Assembly (NCBI GenBank): GCA_963744305.1
Contig: CAVUTF010000007.1
Coordinates: 186,001-250,000 of the forward strand
Direction of reading: 5' to 3'
From: FEN-1219 sp963744305
Lineage (GTDB): Bacteria > Pseudomonadota > Gammaproteobacteria > Steroidobacterales > Rariloculaceae
DNA length: 64,000 nucleotides
Both the position numbers and the translations under genes were made by a program. Each line of letters opens with the position of its first letter. The first letter of the stretch is position 1. The notes under the pieces are model-generated. The model saw only the letters and a program-made list of their open reading frames with translations, did not search any database and had not been told where the DNA came from. Positions 46,885-56,281 of this stretch are shown here, piece by piece.

Positions 46885-49117
46885 TTACTTGAGCACGACG
46901 ACTTCGACGTCGCCGAGCCGGCGCAGCAAGGTCACGCCGACGTCCTGTTGATGGCGCGCGACCAGCAGGTCGACAGTGCCGCTGCCGACGCGCAGGTCGA
47001 TGATTTGAACCTCGTCGAGGAACTCGGGCAGCCACGGGTTGCGGAAGCTCACCCTGCCTTCCGGTCCCCGCACCTCGATGCCGAGGCAGGCCTGCAGGCA
47101 GGGCAACGGCGTCGTAGCGGCCCAGGCCTGGGGCGAGCAGGCGGTCGGATACAGCGTCGGGCTTTCCCCGGGACGCCGCGCAAAGCCGCAGAACAGCTCC
47201 GGGAGCCGGTGCAGATCGAACAGCATCGAAGCATCGAGAAGGCCCGTCATCAGCATTCCTGCGCGCTCGCGCAAAACCGTAGCGACCGAAGCCGGCCGCG
47301 ATGATTGCATTGTCATGCGGCCACACCGAACCGTTGTGATACGACATCGGATTGTAGGCCGCTTCGATCGAGGCGACGGTGCGCACGCCCCAGCCGGAGA
47401 AGAACGGCTCGCTCGTGAGCGTCTCCGCTACGCGTCGCGCGCGATCGTGAGGAGCGATACCGGCGAAAAGACAATGACCCGCGTTGGAGGTGCGCACTCG
47501 GCAGGGGACCTTCCGCCCGTCGAGCGCGAGCGCGTACGTCGCGAGTTCCTCGCACCAGAAGGCGGCGTCGAAGCGCTCCTTGAGGTCGCGGGCCTCGCGC
47601 TCGAGCTCGTGCGCGCGTTCGGCGAGGCCCAGCGCCTCGGCGAGGTGCGCGGCCTCGACTTTCGCCGCGAACACGTACGCCTGGACCTCGCACAGCGCGA
47701 TCGGACCTTCGGCGAGCGTGCCGTCTGCGTGAAATACGGAATCTTGCGAGTCCTTCCAGCCTTGGTGGACGAGCCCGCGGGCTGAGCGCCGCGCATATTC
47801 GACGAAGCCGTCGCCGTCCACGTCGCCGAACTCGTCGATCCATCCGAGCGCGCGCTCAACGTTCGGCCAGAGACTGCGCAGGAAAGGGATATCTCCGGTG
47901 CACTCGTGATAAGCGCCCGCGAGCATCACGAACAACGGCGTGGCGTCGACGGAGCCGTAGTAACGCGCGAACGGCACTTCGCCCAATGCCGCCATCTCGC
48001 CGCCGCGCGTTTCGTGCAGGATCTTGCCCGGCTGCGCGTCTTTTTCCGGATCGTCCTCGTCGGCCTGCGTGGCGGCGAGATATGAGAGCACGCCGCGCGC
48101 CACGTGCGGCGACAGCCACAAGCAAGCGAGCGCCGTCAGAATTCCATCGCGACCGAACGGAGTGCTGAACCAGGGAATACCGGCGTACGGATAGAGCCCT
48201 TCCGGCGTCGAGGTCTCGAGAATGTGCAGATCCGCGAGGGAGCGGTTCAACCAAGAGTTGAACTGTTCGTGCGAGGTTACGACCTGCGGCTCCGACATGC
48301 GCGCGGAGCGCAGCGTCACGATTGCCTCTTCGGCCGCTTTCTCGTAGGTGAGGCCGTTTCCGCGCACGACCCTGGAAGGCGTGCCGAGCATGGCCGCTGA
48401 GGCGTGCGGCGACTCCTCGCAGCGGATCGTCCAGCGCAGCGTCGCGGCGGATTGCGGGCCGAGCTGCACGTCGTAGCTTGCCTCCGCAGCGGTCAGAGTA
48501 GTGGGCACGGGATCGAAGTCGATCGTCGTGCTCCGCAGCCGGCCATCGAGACCTTCGTACGCGAGCACGAGCCGGCCTTCCTGGATCTCTGGCTCTCGTT
48601 TGCGGCCGCGCTGGGAGCGTTCGAGGCCGCGGACCTCGAAGATGTCGGCGAAATCGGCGTCGCACTTCACGTTGAGCGTGAAGCTGGCGCTCGAGCGGGA
48701 GTAGTTGTGAATCCGCAGGCGCTCGAAGCACGTCGCGTTCCACAGCACCAGCGAGCGGAACATGTGCAAGGTCCCGCGCGGAATCACGACTTGCGTCGAG
48801 CGTTCCACGTCCGGATTCGTGAGATCGACGGTCAAAAGCGCGTTGTCTTCCTTGATCGCCGAGCTCAACAGCAACAGGCGTCCTCCGTTCAGGCGCACCG
48901 TCAGCCGCGACAGGAAACGCGTGTCTTTGTAAAAGACCCCGAACTGCGACCGATTGAACGCATCGATCTCGCCGAAGCGATCGAACACCGCAAACGTGTC
49001 GCTGTGCTTCAAAACGCGCGTGCGATCGTCGATGCGCCCGGACGCCGAGTGGATGTAGTACTGATCGTCGTGCAGCTTGACGATCTCGTCGGGGACGGCG
49101 GCGGTCTCCGGGATCAC
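46885..49117 (-). CDS. Amylo-alpha-1,6-glucosidase/glycogen-debranching-type enzyme (one frameshift)
   Basis: A protein of about 743 residues. The N-terminal domain (VLKHSDTFAVFDRFGEID, FYKDTRFLSRLTVRLNG) is the GDE N-terminal beta-domain. The catalytic (alpha/alpha)6 part shows GIPWFSTPFGRDGILTAL, DGDGFVEYARRSARGLVHQGWKDS and MSYHNGSVWPHDNAIIAAG, the glycogen-debranching GH family core with the acidic residues. One extra base near 47275 precedes GMLMTGLLDASM. Some relatives act on other glycosides. The ATG overlaps the stop of the glycosyltransferase gene (ATGA), so they form an operon. It may cooperate with GlgP. Confidence 0.85.
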
Positions 49118-50147
49118 GCGTTTCTCCGTTCGATCAGTGTCTCGTAGACGTTCAAATAGTCGCGGGCCATTCGCTGCGCAGTGAATCGCTCGTCGAAAAT
49201 CTCCCGGCAGCGCCGCCTACTGAGATTGGGGATCTTGCGCGCGGCGTCTGCCGCGTCGTCGATGTCGGTGACGATGAAGCCGTTTTCTCCTTGCGTAATC
49301 ACCTCGGGCACGGAGCCTCGGTCGTAGGCGATGATCGGAGTGCCGCAGGCGAGCCCTTCGATCATAACGAGGCCGAACGGCTCGGGCCAATCGATCGGAA
49401 ACAGCAGCGCATAGGCGTTGCCGAGAAACTCTTGCTTCTCGCCTTCGCCGATCTCGCCCACGAACTCGATGCTTGGGTCGCGCAAGAGCGGCTCGATGAC
49501 CGCCTCGAAATAGTCGCGGTCGACGAGGTCCACTTTCGCGGCGATTTTGATGGGCATGTCCAAGCGTCGGGCGATCTCGATCGCGCGGTCCACGCGCTTT
49601 TCCGGAGAGATTCGGCCGAGGAATGCAAGATACGTTCCGGCGCTGGGCTGAAATCGAAACAGATCAGCGGGCAGGCCGTGGTAGACGGTCGCAACCCAGT
49701 TCGCATCCGGCAGCGGCGACCGCTGGGCATCCGAGATAGAGACCACCGGCATGTCGCGAAACTCTTTGTAGAGCGGAACGAGCTCCGGGATATCGAGCCG
49801 TCCGTGCAACGTCGTGACCTGCGCGCGCCTATGACACCTGGAAACCGGAAAATGCAGGTAATCGAGATGGAAATGAATCACGTCGAAGTCATCGGCGCGC
49901 TGATAAACGTGTTCCAGCATCAGCATTTGTAGCGCCAGCGGGTCGATCAGTGCTTGTCGAGGCGCGATGCGCGCCGGCAACCGGACACGAGCTGTGCTCG
50001 TGTCTCGGAGTCGCCGCTCGCGAACAACGTGACGTCGTGCCCCTGATGGACCAGCTCCTCGGTAATAAAGGAGACGACGCGCTCCGTGCCGCCGTAATAC
50101 TTCGGCGGGACGCTCTCGAACAACGGGGCGACCTGAGCGATGCGCAT
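49114..50147 (-). CDS. GT4-family glycosyltransferase (frameshifted)
   Basis: A GT-B glycosyltransferase of about 343 residues. The N-terminal domain starts MRIAQVAPLFESVPPKYYGGTERVV, the acceptor domain of GT4 enzymes. The donor domain has YLAFLGRISPEKRVDRAIEIA, and PIDWPEPFGLVMIEGLACGTPIIAYDRGSVPEV contains the E-x7-E motif. A frame break near 49965 needs two extra bases or one lost. ATG at 50147 is chosen. Its stop overlaps the debranching-type gene start. The acceptor is unknown; linkage suggests glucan or trehalose-like metabolism. Confidence 0.88.
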
Positions 50148-50224
50148 GCTTTTTTCAGATTGGGCGCGCGTGCCGGAAGTTCCCGCAAGCGGCTCGGAAC
50201 GAGCGGGTAAAGCTGCGGCAGACG

Positions 50225-50664
50225 CTAGGTGAAGTCGAGCTCGATGATCGCGGGCGGGGTGCGGCGAAAGTCGCTGAAGCGTACCCATGTCGGTCGGGCG
50301 CGCACATAGATGAGGCCGGGCCACGCGAGCCGCTCTGGGCCATCCGGAAAGCGCACGAAATAGAGCCGCTTCAAGCTTTCAAGTTCCGCGCCGCGCGGCT
50401 CGTCCGCCACGCCTTCGAACTGCACAGTGCGCTCCTCGCCCTCGGTGCAGCCGCCGATCACGGCCGCGAAATGCGGATTGCTGCGCAAGTTCTCAGCCTT
50501 GCGCGTGCTGTCCAACGTGTCGAAAAAGAGCGCAAAGTCGTCCGTTACGATGAATCCGACGACGGCCGCTTGCGGCTTGCCGCGGACGACACCGACGTCT
50601 GCACGGCAAGGCGATGCTCGCGCATGAAGTCCAGGACTGTGTCTCGCTCGGTCGCTGCGCCCAC
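50225..50664 (-). CDS. Pyridoxamine-5'-phosphate-oxidase-like flavin-binding protein (frameshifted)
   Basis: A split-barrel protein of about 145 residues. The pieces TERDTVLDFMREHRLAVQTSV, GKPQAAVVGFIVTDDFALFFDT and STRKAENLRSNPHFAAVIGG follow the order of PNPOx-family proteins that bind FMN or F420. The terminal PAIIELDFT is short. A frame break lies near 50600, fitted by two extra bases or one lost. GTG at 50664 is chosen because homology begins there. The substrate is unknown; it is not predicted to be housekeeping PdxH. Confidence 0.75.
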
Positions 50665-50740
50665 GGGCGTGAGACTAGACCACGGGGGGTTGGAACACGT
50701 CAAATGAGAGCAAGCAGCAAATGAGCACGCGGCGACTACG

Positions 50741-51221
50741 ATGACGATTTTGCTCTGGAGTTTGGCGGCGCTGCTGATCCTTGGGGGGCTCGCCGGTCTC
50801 GTTCTGCCGGCGCTGCCCGGCGCACCGCTGTTGTTCGCTGGCTTCTTGCTCGCGGCCTGGATCGAGGACTTCGCGTATCTCGGAAGGGGCACGCTGATCA
50901 CGCTCGGTGTTCTCGCCGCGCTCACGTTCATCGTTGACTTCGCCGCCGGGGCATTCGGTGCGCGCCGCTACGGCGCGTCCGGCAGAGCCGTGCTCGGCGC
51001 CACGATCGGCGCCGTCGTCGGGATCTTTCTTCGGGCTCGTCGGCGTCGTCATCGGGCCGTTCGTGGGCGCCGTCATCGGCGAGCTCACGGTGCGGCGCGA
51101 TCTCCCCGCGGCCGGAAGGGCGGGGTTCGGTGCGACGCTCGGTCTTGCGATCGGCACGGCGGCGAAGCTCGCGCTCGGATTCGCGATGCTCGGAATCGCA
51201 CTCGTGATGCGGTTTCTTTAG
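50741..51221 (+). CDS. DUF456 membrane protein (one frameshift)
   Basis: A protein of about 159 residues with three or four membrane segments: LLWSLAALLILGGLAGLVLPALPGAPLLFAGFLLAAW, LITLGVLAALTFIVDFAAGAFG, and Gly/Ala-rich FGLVGVVIGPFVGAVIGEL plus a final helix. The Gly-rich pairs are characteristic of DUF456. One extra base near 51030 separates the halves. Function is unknown. It precedes the heat shock genes by 99 bases, but a separate promoter lies between. Confidence 0.82.
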
Positions 51222-51240
51222 CGCCTTTCCGCCTCAGCCC

Positions 51241-51268
51241 GTTGAAACTCGAAAAGCAGGCCCCACTC
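51241..51268 (+). promoter_or_regulatory. Candidate sigma-32 (RpoH) heat shock promoter
   Basis: GTTGAAA (51241-51247) matches the -35 CTTGAAA in six of seven positions. After 13 bases, CCCCACTC (51261-51268) matches the -10 CCCCATNT core. The gene it would drive is hsp20, 53 bases downstream. A small TACGT-ATT-ACGTA palindrome lies at 51285-51297. Confidence 0.65.
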
Positions 51269-51320
51269 TGAGCGCCACACAAGTTACGTATTACGTAGAT
51301 CGAATGAAGGAGGTCTACCC

Positions 51321-51746
51321 ATGGTCATTCGGATGAGGGATCCGTTCGCGACCCTGCAGGCCGTGCAGCGGGCGATGGACAATGCGATGCGCAGCGATTG
51401 GCTCGGCACGCGGACGAGCGGCCGCGGCGCCTACCCGCCGATCAACGCGTTTCGGCGCGGCGAGGACTTCGTGCTCGTCATGGAGCTCGCGGGCGTCAAG
51501 AAGGAGGACCTGGATGTTCAGGTCAAAGGCGATACAGTGCGTATCCAAGGCAAGAAGACGATCGCTTCCGACGAGAACGCGAGCGTGCATCGCCGCGAGC
51601 GCGCGTCCGGTCAGTTCGATCGGACACTGACCTTGCCCGGGCAAATCGACGCGTCGGGCGTGAAGGCCGAATACCTCGACGGCGTTCTGACGTTGCATCT
51701 GCAGCGCGCCGAGAGCGACAAGGCCCGGACCGTTGCCATCAATTAA
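51321..51746 (+). CDS. Hsp20/alpha-crystallin small heat shock protein 1
   Basis: A 141-residue chaperone that holds unfolding proteins without ATP. The alpha-crystallin domain spans about 38-130, with PPINAFRRGEDFVLVMELAGVKKEDLDVQVKGDTVRIQG and the terminal A-x-x-x-x-G-V-L signature AEYLDGVLTLHL. The C-terminus VAIN contains a short hydrophobic anchor like the usual I-x-I motif. ATG at 51321 follows GAAGGAGG. A sigma-32-type promoter lies upstream, and a second Hsp20 follows after 33 bases. Confidence 0.93.
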   Translation: MVIRMRDPFATLQAVQRAMDNAMRSDWLGTRTSGRGAYPPINAFRRGEDFVLVMELAGVKKEDLDVQVKGDTVRIQGKKTIASDENASVHRRERASGQFDRTLTLPGQIDASGVKAEYLDGVLTLHLQRAESDKARTVAIN

Positions 51747-51779
51747 TCGTCATATCGCACGAGCTCAATGGAGGTCAAC

Positions 51780-52179
51780 ATGACTGCCACAGAAATGGCT
51801 TTGCAACAGGAGAAGAAGGAGCTTTCGGCCGCGGAGGAGCGGACGGAAGCCGGGAAGTTTTTCAGCCCGTACACCGACATTTACGAGTCTGAGCAGGAAG
51901 TGCTCGTGACGATGGAGGTGCCCGGCGTCGATAAAGCGGCGATCGACATCGAGCTCGAGAAAGGCGTGCTGACGGTGACCGCCAACATCGACTCGCGCAA
52001 GTACGAGGATCTCGAGCCGATCTACACCGAGTACAACGTAGGCAACTTCGTGCGCAGCTTCACGCTGTCGACGCAAGATCGACAGCAACAAGATCGAGGC
52101 AAGCGTTGTCGATGGAGTGCTGACGGTGCGGCTACCGAAGGTCGCCGAAGTGCTGCCGAAGCGCATCGAGATTCACTAA
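51780..52179 (+). CDS. Hsp20/alpha-crystallin small heat shock protein 2 (one frameshift)
   Basis: A second, divergent Hsp20 of about 132 residues. It has FFSPYTDIYESEQEVLVTMEVPGVDKAAIDIELEKGVLTVTA and, after an extra c near 52075, KIDSNKIEASVVDGVLTVRLPK with the GVL signature. The end PKRIEIH provides the I-x-I anchor. ATG at 51780 is preferred to one at 51768 because the GGAGGT ribosome binding site lies between them. Two unequal Hsp20 proteins in tandem may form mixed oligomers. A palindromic repeat follows it. Confidence 0.92.
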
Positions 52180-52200
52180 CCGCCACGACGACGCTCTCTC

Positions 52201-52254
52201 GGGTCGGGTACCGATTTCCGCGCCTTTCCCGCGCGGGAAAATCGGTACCCGACC
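52201..52254. repeat. REP-like long inverted repeat, copy 2
   Basis: GGGTCGGGTACCGATTT (52201-52217) and AAATCGGTACCCGACCC (52238-52254) are perfectly inverted. An inner CCGCGC/GCGCGG stem extends the hairpin to a seven-base loop. CGTTTTCG follows, so it may also end transcription of the hsp20 pair. It shares its arm with copy 1 at 19936-20006. Confidence 0.82.
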
Positions 52255-52391
52255 CCGTTTTCGATCATATACTGTGGCGGGCACCGCGTTGGCTTTGGCG
52301 AGACCGAGCAGATGCGGCCAGAAACGAAAAGAATCGCGGCCGAGCTTGAAGTCGCGTTCGGACGAGCAACCCTCACCTTAGGAGAGACGAG

Positions 52392-52691
52392 ATGGCCAAC
52401 AGCGTTTACCGCGTCACGGAAATCGTCGGCACGAGCACGCGCTCCTGGGAAGACGCCGCCAAGGCGGCAGTTCAGACGGCGTCGAAATCATTGCGCGATT
52501 TGCGCGTCGCGGAGATCGGCGCGCTCGACATGACGGTCGAAGACGGCAAGGTGAAGCTGTATCGCGCGCGCGTGAAACTGTCTTTCAAGTTCGAGCCCGA
52601 AGGCGCGCGCGCGCAAGCGGCGCCGCCGAAAGCCCAACCGGCCGCGCCGAAAGCCGCGTCGAAGAAGAAAGCGTCGAAAAAGCGCCGCTAG
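52392..52691 (+). CDS. Dodecin-family protein with a Lys/Ala/Pro-rich tail
   Basis: A 99-residue protein. Residues 1-68 are a dodecin (VYRVTEIVGTSTRSWEDAAKAAVQTASKSLRDLRVAEI...YRARVKLSFKFE), a dodecameric flavin-binding and storage protein. Residues about 70-99 are a basic extension (PAAPKAASKKKASKKRR) absent from ordinary dodecins of about 68 residues. It resembles histone-H1-like nucleic-acid-binding tails. AGGAGAG precedes the ATG. It follows two Hsp20 genes and the palindrome. Confidence 0.88.
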   Translation: MANSVYRVTEIVGTSTRSWEDAAKAAVQTASKSLRDLRVAEIGALDMTVEDGKVKLYRARVKLSFKFEPEGARAQAAPPKAQPAAPKAASKKKASKKRR

Positions 52692-52931
52692 ACCGCCGCG
52701 TCCACGCAATCGCTGAGCAACCTGCGCCGACCCGCGGGCGGCACGGCTTTCTGGGGCGGAAGTTGCCGAATCCGTACCCACGCTAATAGAGGAGACGTTC
52801 GCGCGGATTGTCGCGCGCCGCAGCGCCGGCAGCTCACGAGCGCGCTCGAGCGCATGAAGCACAACTTGTTGGCCGCGGAGAGCGCAGTAACCACTGCGCG
52901 GTGAAGGACGAACGAAGAGGTCGACTGCACC

Positions 52932-54087
52932 ATGGCGGAAGAAAACAACGAGCGCAAGCTCGCGCCGGGCGCTGACGCGCAACGCAGGCGCCGCCGCGCT
53001 CCGCGGCGTAGACGCATGTTGCGCGTGCGTGCTGCTGCTCGCCGGACCGCTGCTCGTGCTCGCGGTCGGCGCGTACGTGTACCTCGACTCGGGACGCTAC
53101 GCGGCGACGGACAACGCGTATGTGAAAGCCGACAGAGTGACCTTGAGCTCGCGAATCGCGGGCGCTGTCACCGAGGTGGAGGTGCGCGAGAACCAACGAG
53201 TCGCCGCGGGTGACGTGCTGTTCGTCGTCGACCCGGAGCCGTTCCGAGTTGCGCTCGCGCGCGCCGAGGCGCAGGCCGAAGCAGTGCATGCGTTCATTGC
53301 GAGCCTCGAAGCGACATATCGGCAGACGCCTCGAAGAGCTTGCGCTCGACGCAGACGAACGTGGCGTACGCCGAGCGTGACCTCGAGCGGGAGCAAGCGC
53401 TGGCCGCGCAAGAAACTGTCGTCGGACGAGACGCTCGACGAGGCACGCCACGAGGTCGACATCGCGGCGCGGCGGATCCGGATCGTGGAGCAGCAGCTTG
53501 ACGCAGCTCGTCGCGCAGCTCGGCGGCAAGCCGGACGGTCACTTCTCCGAGCAGCCCGCCTACGTCGCCGCGAGGTGCTGCGCGGGACAGCGGCCGCGCT
53601 CGATCTCGAGCACACGGTCGTTCGCGCGCCGTTTGACGGCGTCGCGAGCAAGGTGCCGTTGCTGGGCCAGTACGTGGGTGCCCGGTGGCGCAGTGATGAG
53701 CGTCATCGCGGAGCGCGACGTCTGGATCGAAGCGAACTACAAGGAGACGGATCTCACGTACGTCGACGGTCGGTCAGCTCGTGCGGATCCAGGTGGACAC
53801 TTTCCCGGATCGTGAATGGCGCGGTGCGGTCGAGAGCATCAGCCAAGCCACGGGCGCGGAATTCTCCGTGATCCCGGCGCAAAACGCCACGGGCAACTGG
53901 GTGAAGGTGACGCAACGAATCCCCGTGCGGATCGCGGTCGAAGCCGCGGCGATGAGCCGAAATTGCGCGCCGGCATGAGCGCCAACGTCGAAATAGACAC
54001 CGGCCGCGAGCGGCACGCTACCCGCATTCCTCACCTTCGCTCGCGGCGCACCGCCGGCCCGGCGCCGCCGGTCGCGACGAGACGTGA
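52932..54087 (+). CDS. EmrA/HlyD-type membrane fusion protein (several frameshifts)
   Basis: The adaptor subunit of a tripartite drug exporter. Pieces in order: a cytoplasmic N-terminus (MAEENNERKLAPG), a helix (LAVGAYVYLDSGRY), the lipoyl-type DNAYVKADRVTLSSRIAGAVTEVEVRENQRVAAGDVLFVVDPEPF, a coiled-coil region, and LEHTVVRAPFDGVASKVPLLGQYV, then IAERDVWIEANYKETDLTYV and PDREWRGAVESISQATGAEFSVIPAQNATGNWVKV. These are the hallmarks of EmrA. At least five frame breaks separate them. The end is placed at a TGA overlapping the emrB start. EmrA proteins export hydrophobic toxins. Confidence 0.85.
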
Positions 54088-55618
54088 TCGGCGTGGCCGC
54101 GCCGCTGAACCGCGGGATCATCACGTCGGCGATCATGCTCGCGACGATCATGCAGGTCGTCGACATGACGATCGCCAACGTCGCGTTGCCCTACATGCAG
54201 GGCAGCATGTCAGCGCGACGCAGGACCAAATCTCCTGGGTTCTCACCTCTTACATCGTCTCAGCCGCGATCATGATGCCGATGACCGGCATTCTCGGCGG
54301 CGACGCTCGGCCGCAAGAAGCCTGTTCATCACGGCCGTCGCCGGCTTTACCGCTGACGTCGATGCTCTGCGGCATGGCGCACGACGCTCGAGCAGATGGT
54401 GCTCTTTCGTTTGCTGCAGGGCGCGTTCGGCGCGCCGCTGGTGCCGATGTCGCAATCGGTGCTCCTCGATATCCTACCCGCGCGAGAAGCACGGCTCGGC
54501 GATGGCGCTGTGGGGTATGGGCGTGATGGTCGGACCGATCTCGGGACCGACGCTCGGCGGCTGGCTCGACCGAGTACCTACAAGTGGCGCTAGGTCGTTC
54601 TACATCAATCTGCCGGTCGGCATTCTCGCGTTCATCGGCATGCTCGCGTTCCTGCCCGAGACGAAGCGCAGTACGGGCGTTCCGCTTCGACTGCTTCGGC
54701 TTTCTGACGCTCAGCCTCTTGCCATCGGCTCGCTGCAGCTGATGCTCGATCGCGGCGAACAGCTCGACTGGTTCGCGTCGACGCGAGATCGTCGCCGAAG
54801 CGGTCATCGCCGCGGTCGTGCTTATCTTGTTCATCGTCGCACATCTTTACCGCCGACGAAGCCCTTCATCGAATCCGGCGATGTTCAAGGACCGCAACTT
54901 TGCGGTGGGAGTGCTGTTCATCTTCGTCGTCGGCATGATGCTCCTCGCGACGCTCGCGCTGCTGACGCCTTACCTGCAGAACCTGATGGGCTACCCCGTG
55001 ATGCACGGCGGGTTACCTGATTCGCGCCGCGCGGCATCGGGACGATGATCGCGATGATGCTGATCGGCCGCCTGATCGGCAACGTCGATACGCGCTGGCT
55101 TGCTGCTCTTCGGCCTCGATGCTGCTGGCGGTGGCGCTGTGGGAAACGATGTACTTTACGCCTGACGTCGACATAGTGGACAATCATCCGCACCGGCGTC
55201 GTGCAAGGGATCGGTCTAGGCTTCATCTTCGTGCCGCTCTCGACCATCGCCTTCGCGACTCTGGCGCCCGTGTTATCGCAACGAAGGCGCCTGCGCTGTT
55301 CAGCCTGGTGCGCAACATCGGCAGCAGCATCGGAATATCAATCGTCGTGACGATCTGGGACAAGAAACGCAAATGAGCACGCCGAGCTAGGCTGGCGCCT
55401 CACGCCATTCCGCGAAGCGCTGCGTGCGCCGTTGGCTGCCGCCGCTGTGGGACTGGACGACGAGCGCTGGCGCGACCGCGCTGAATGCGGAAGTCTCGCG
55501 CCAAGCGCTGATGATCGCCTACCTCAACGATTTCCGTTTCATGATGTTCTTGGCGCTGCTCTGCGCGCCGCTATTACTGCTGCTGCGCGCCGCGCCGAAA
55601 CCAACCACTGCCAGATAG
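54084..55618 (+). CDS. EmrB-type DHA2 drug:H+ antiporter (many frameshifts)
   Basis: A 14-helix MFS transporter partnering the upstream EmrA-type protein. Visible pieces are IMLATIMQVVDMTIANVALPYMQGSM, TQDQISWVLTSYIVSAAIMMPMTG, FRLLQGAFGAPLVPMSQSVLLD, GMGVMVGPISGPTLGGWL (motif C of DHA2 antiporters), FYINLPVGILAFIGMLAFLPET and FSLVRNIGSSIGISIV. About eight or more breaks occur in 1.5 kb, the densest cluster in the window. The product is predicted to expel toxic compounds with EmrA and an outer membrane TolC, which is not encoded nearby. Confidence 0.85.
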
Positions 55619-55635
55619 GCAGTCGCCAGCCGGGG

Positions 55636-56277
55636 TCACCACTTCGGCGCGATTCGCTCGCCCGGCAAGATGTCGTACGGGGAGGCCCAACCCGGAAGCT
55701 CGGAAAGTCGTTTGCGCCAGGCCGCAATGTTCGGGAACTGCCGCTCGATGTCGAGCCCGCTCTCTTCGACGGGATAGAACACGTAGCCCGATAGCGAGAC
55801 GTCGGCGATCGTCGGAGAGCGGCCCACGAGGAACGGCTGCGAGCCGAGGTGCTTGTCGACGATGCCGTACGCAGTCTCGACGCGTCCCCGAAGCCACGCC
55901 ATTACGGCAGGATCGGGAGTGCTCGGACCGAACGCCTTGAGGAATCGATAGGTGCCGAAGTAGCTCGTGAACTTGTGGTTGTCGAAGAGCAGCCAGCGCA
56001 GCACTTCGAGCTTTTCGTCCTCCGTGCTGCCGCCGTACGCGCGGTGCTTCGCCGCGAGATAAGCCAGGATCGCTCCCGACTGCGTCAAGCGACGCTCGCC
56101 GTCCTCGAGCACCGGGATTTCTCCCATCTCGTTCTCCTGCTCGCGCCATTTCGGATCCCGCGTCGTGCCGGCCAGGTAGTCGACGAACACGGTTTCGAAC
56201 GGTTGACGCAGCACGCGCAGCAGGAACGCGACTTTGAAGCAATTGCCGGACTGAGCAAAACAATGCAGGCGGTACAT
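55636..56277 (-). CDS. Glutathione S-transferase family protein
   Basis: An intact 213-residue GST. N-terminal YRLHCFAQSGNCFKVAFLLRVL has serine and cysteine near the glutathione site, GEIPVLEDG holds the cis-proline and QSGAILAYLA the ESxAI-like contact. The C-terminal helical domain includes VGRSPTIADVSLSGYVF, the N-capping box. It is distinct from the GST at 44.1 kb. It starts four bases from the end of the alpha/beta hydrolase gene on the same strand and may be co-transcribed. Confidence 0.88.
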   Translation of the reverse strand: MYRLHCFAQSGNCFKVAFLLRVLRQPFETVFVDYLAGTTRDPKWREQENEMGEIPVLEDGERRLTQSGAILAYLAAKHRAYGGSTEDEKLEVLRWLLFDNHKFTSYFGTYRFLKAFGPSTPDPAVMAWLRGRVETAYGIVDKHLGSQPFLVGRSPTIADVSLSGYVFYPVEESGLDIERQFPNIAAWRKRLSELPGWASPYDILPGERIAPKW

Positions 56278-56281
56278 GGCG

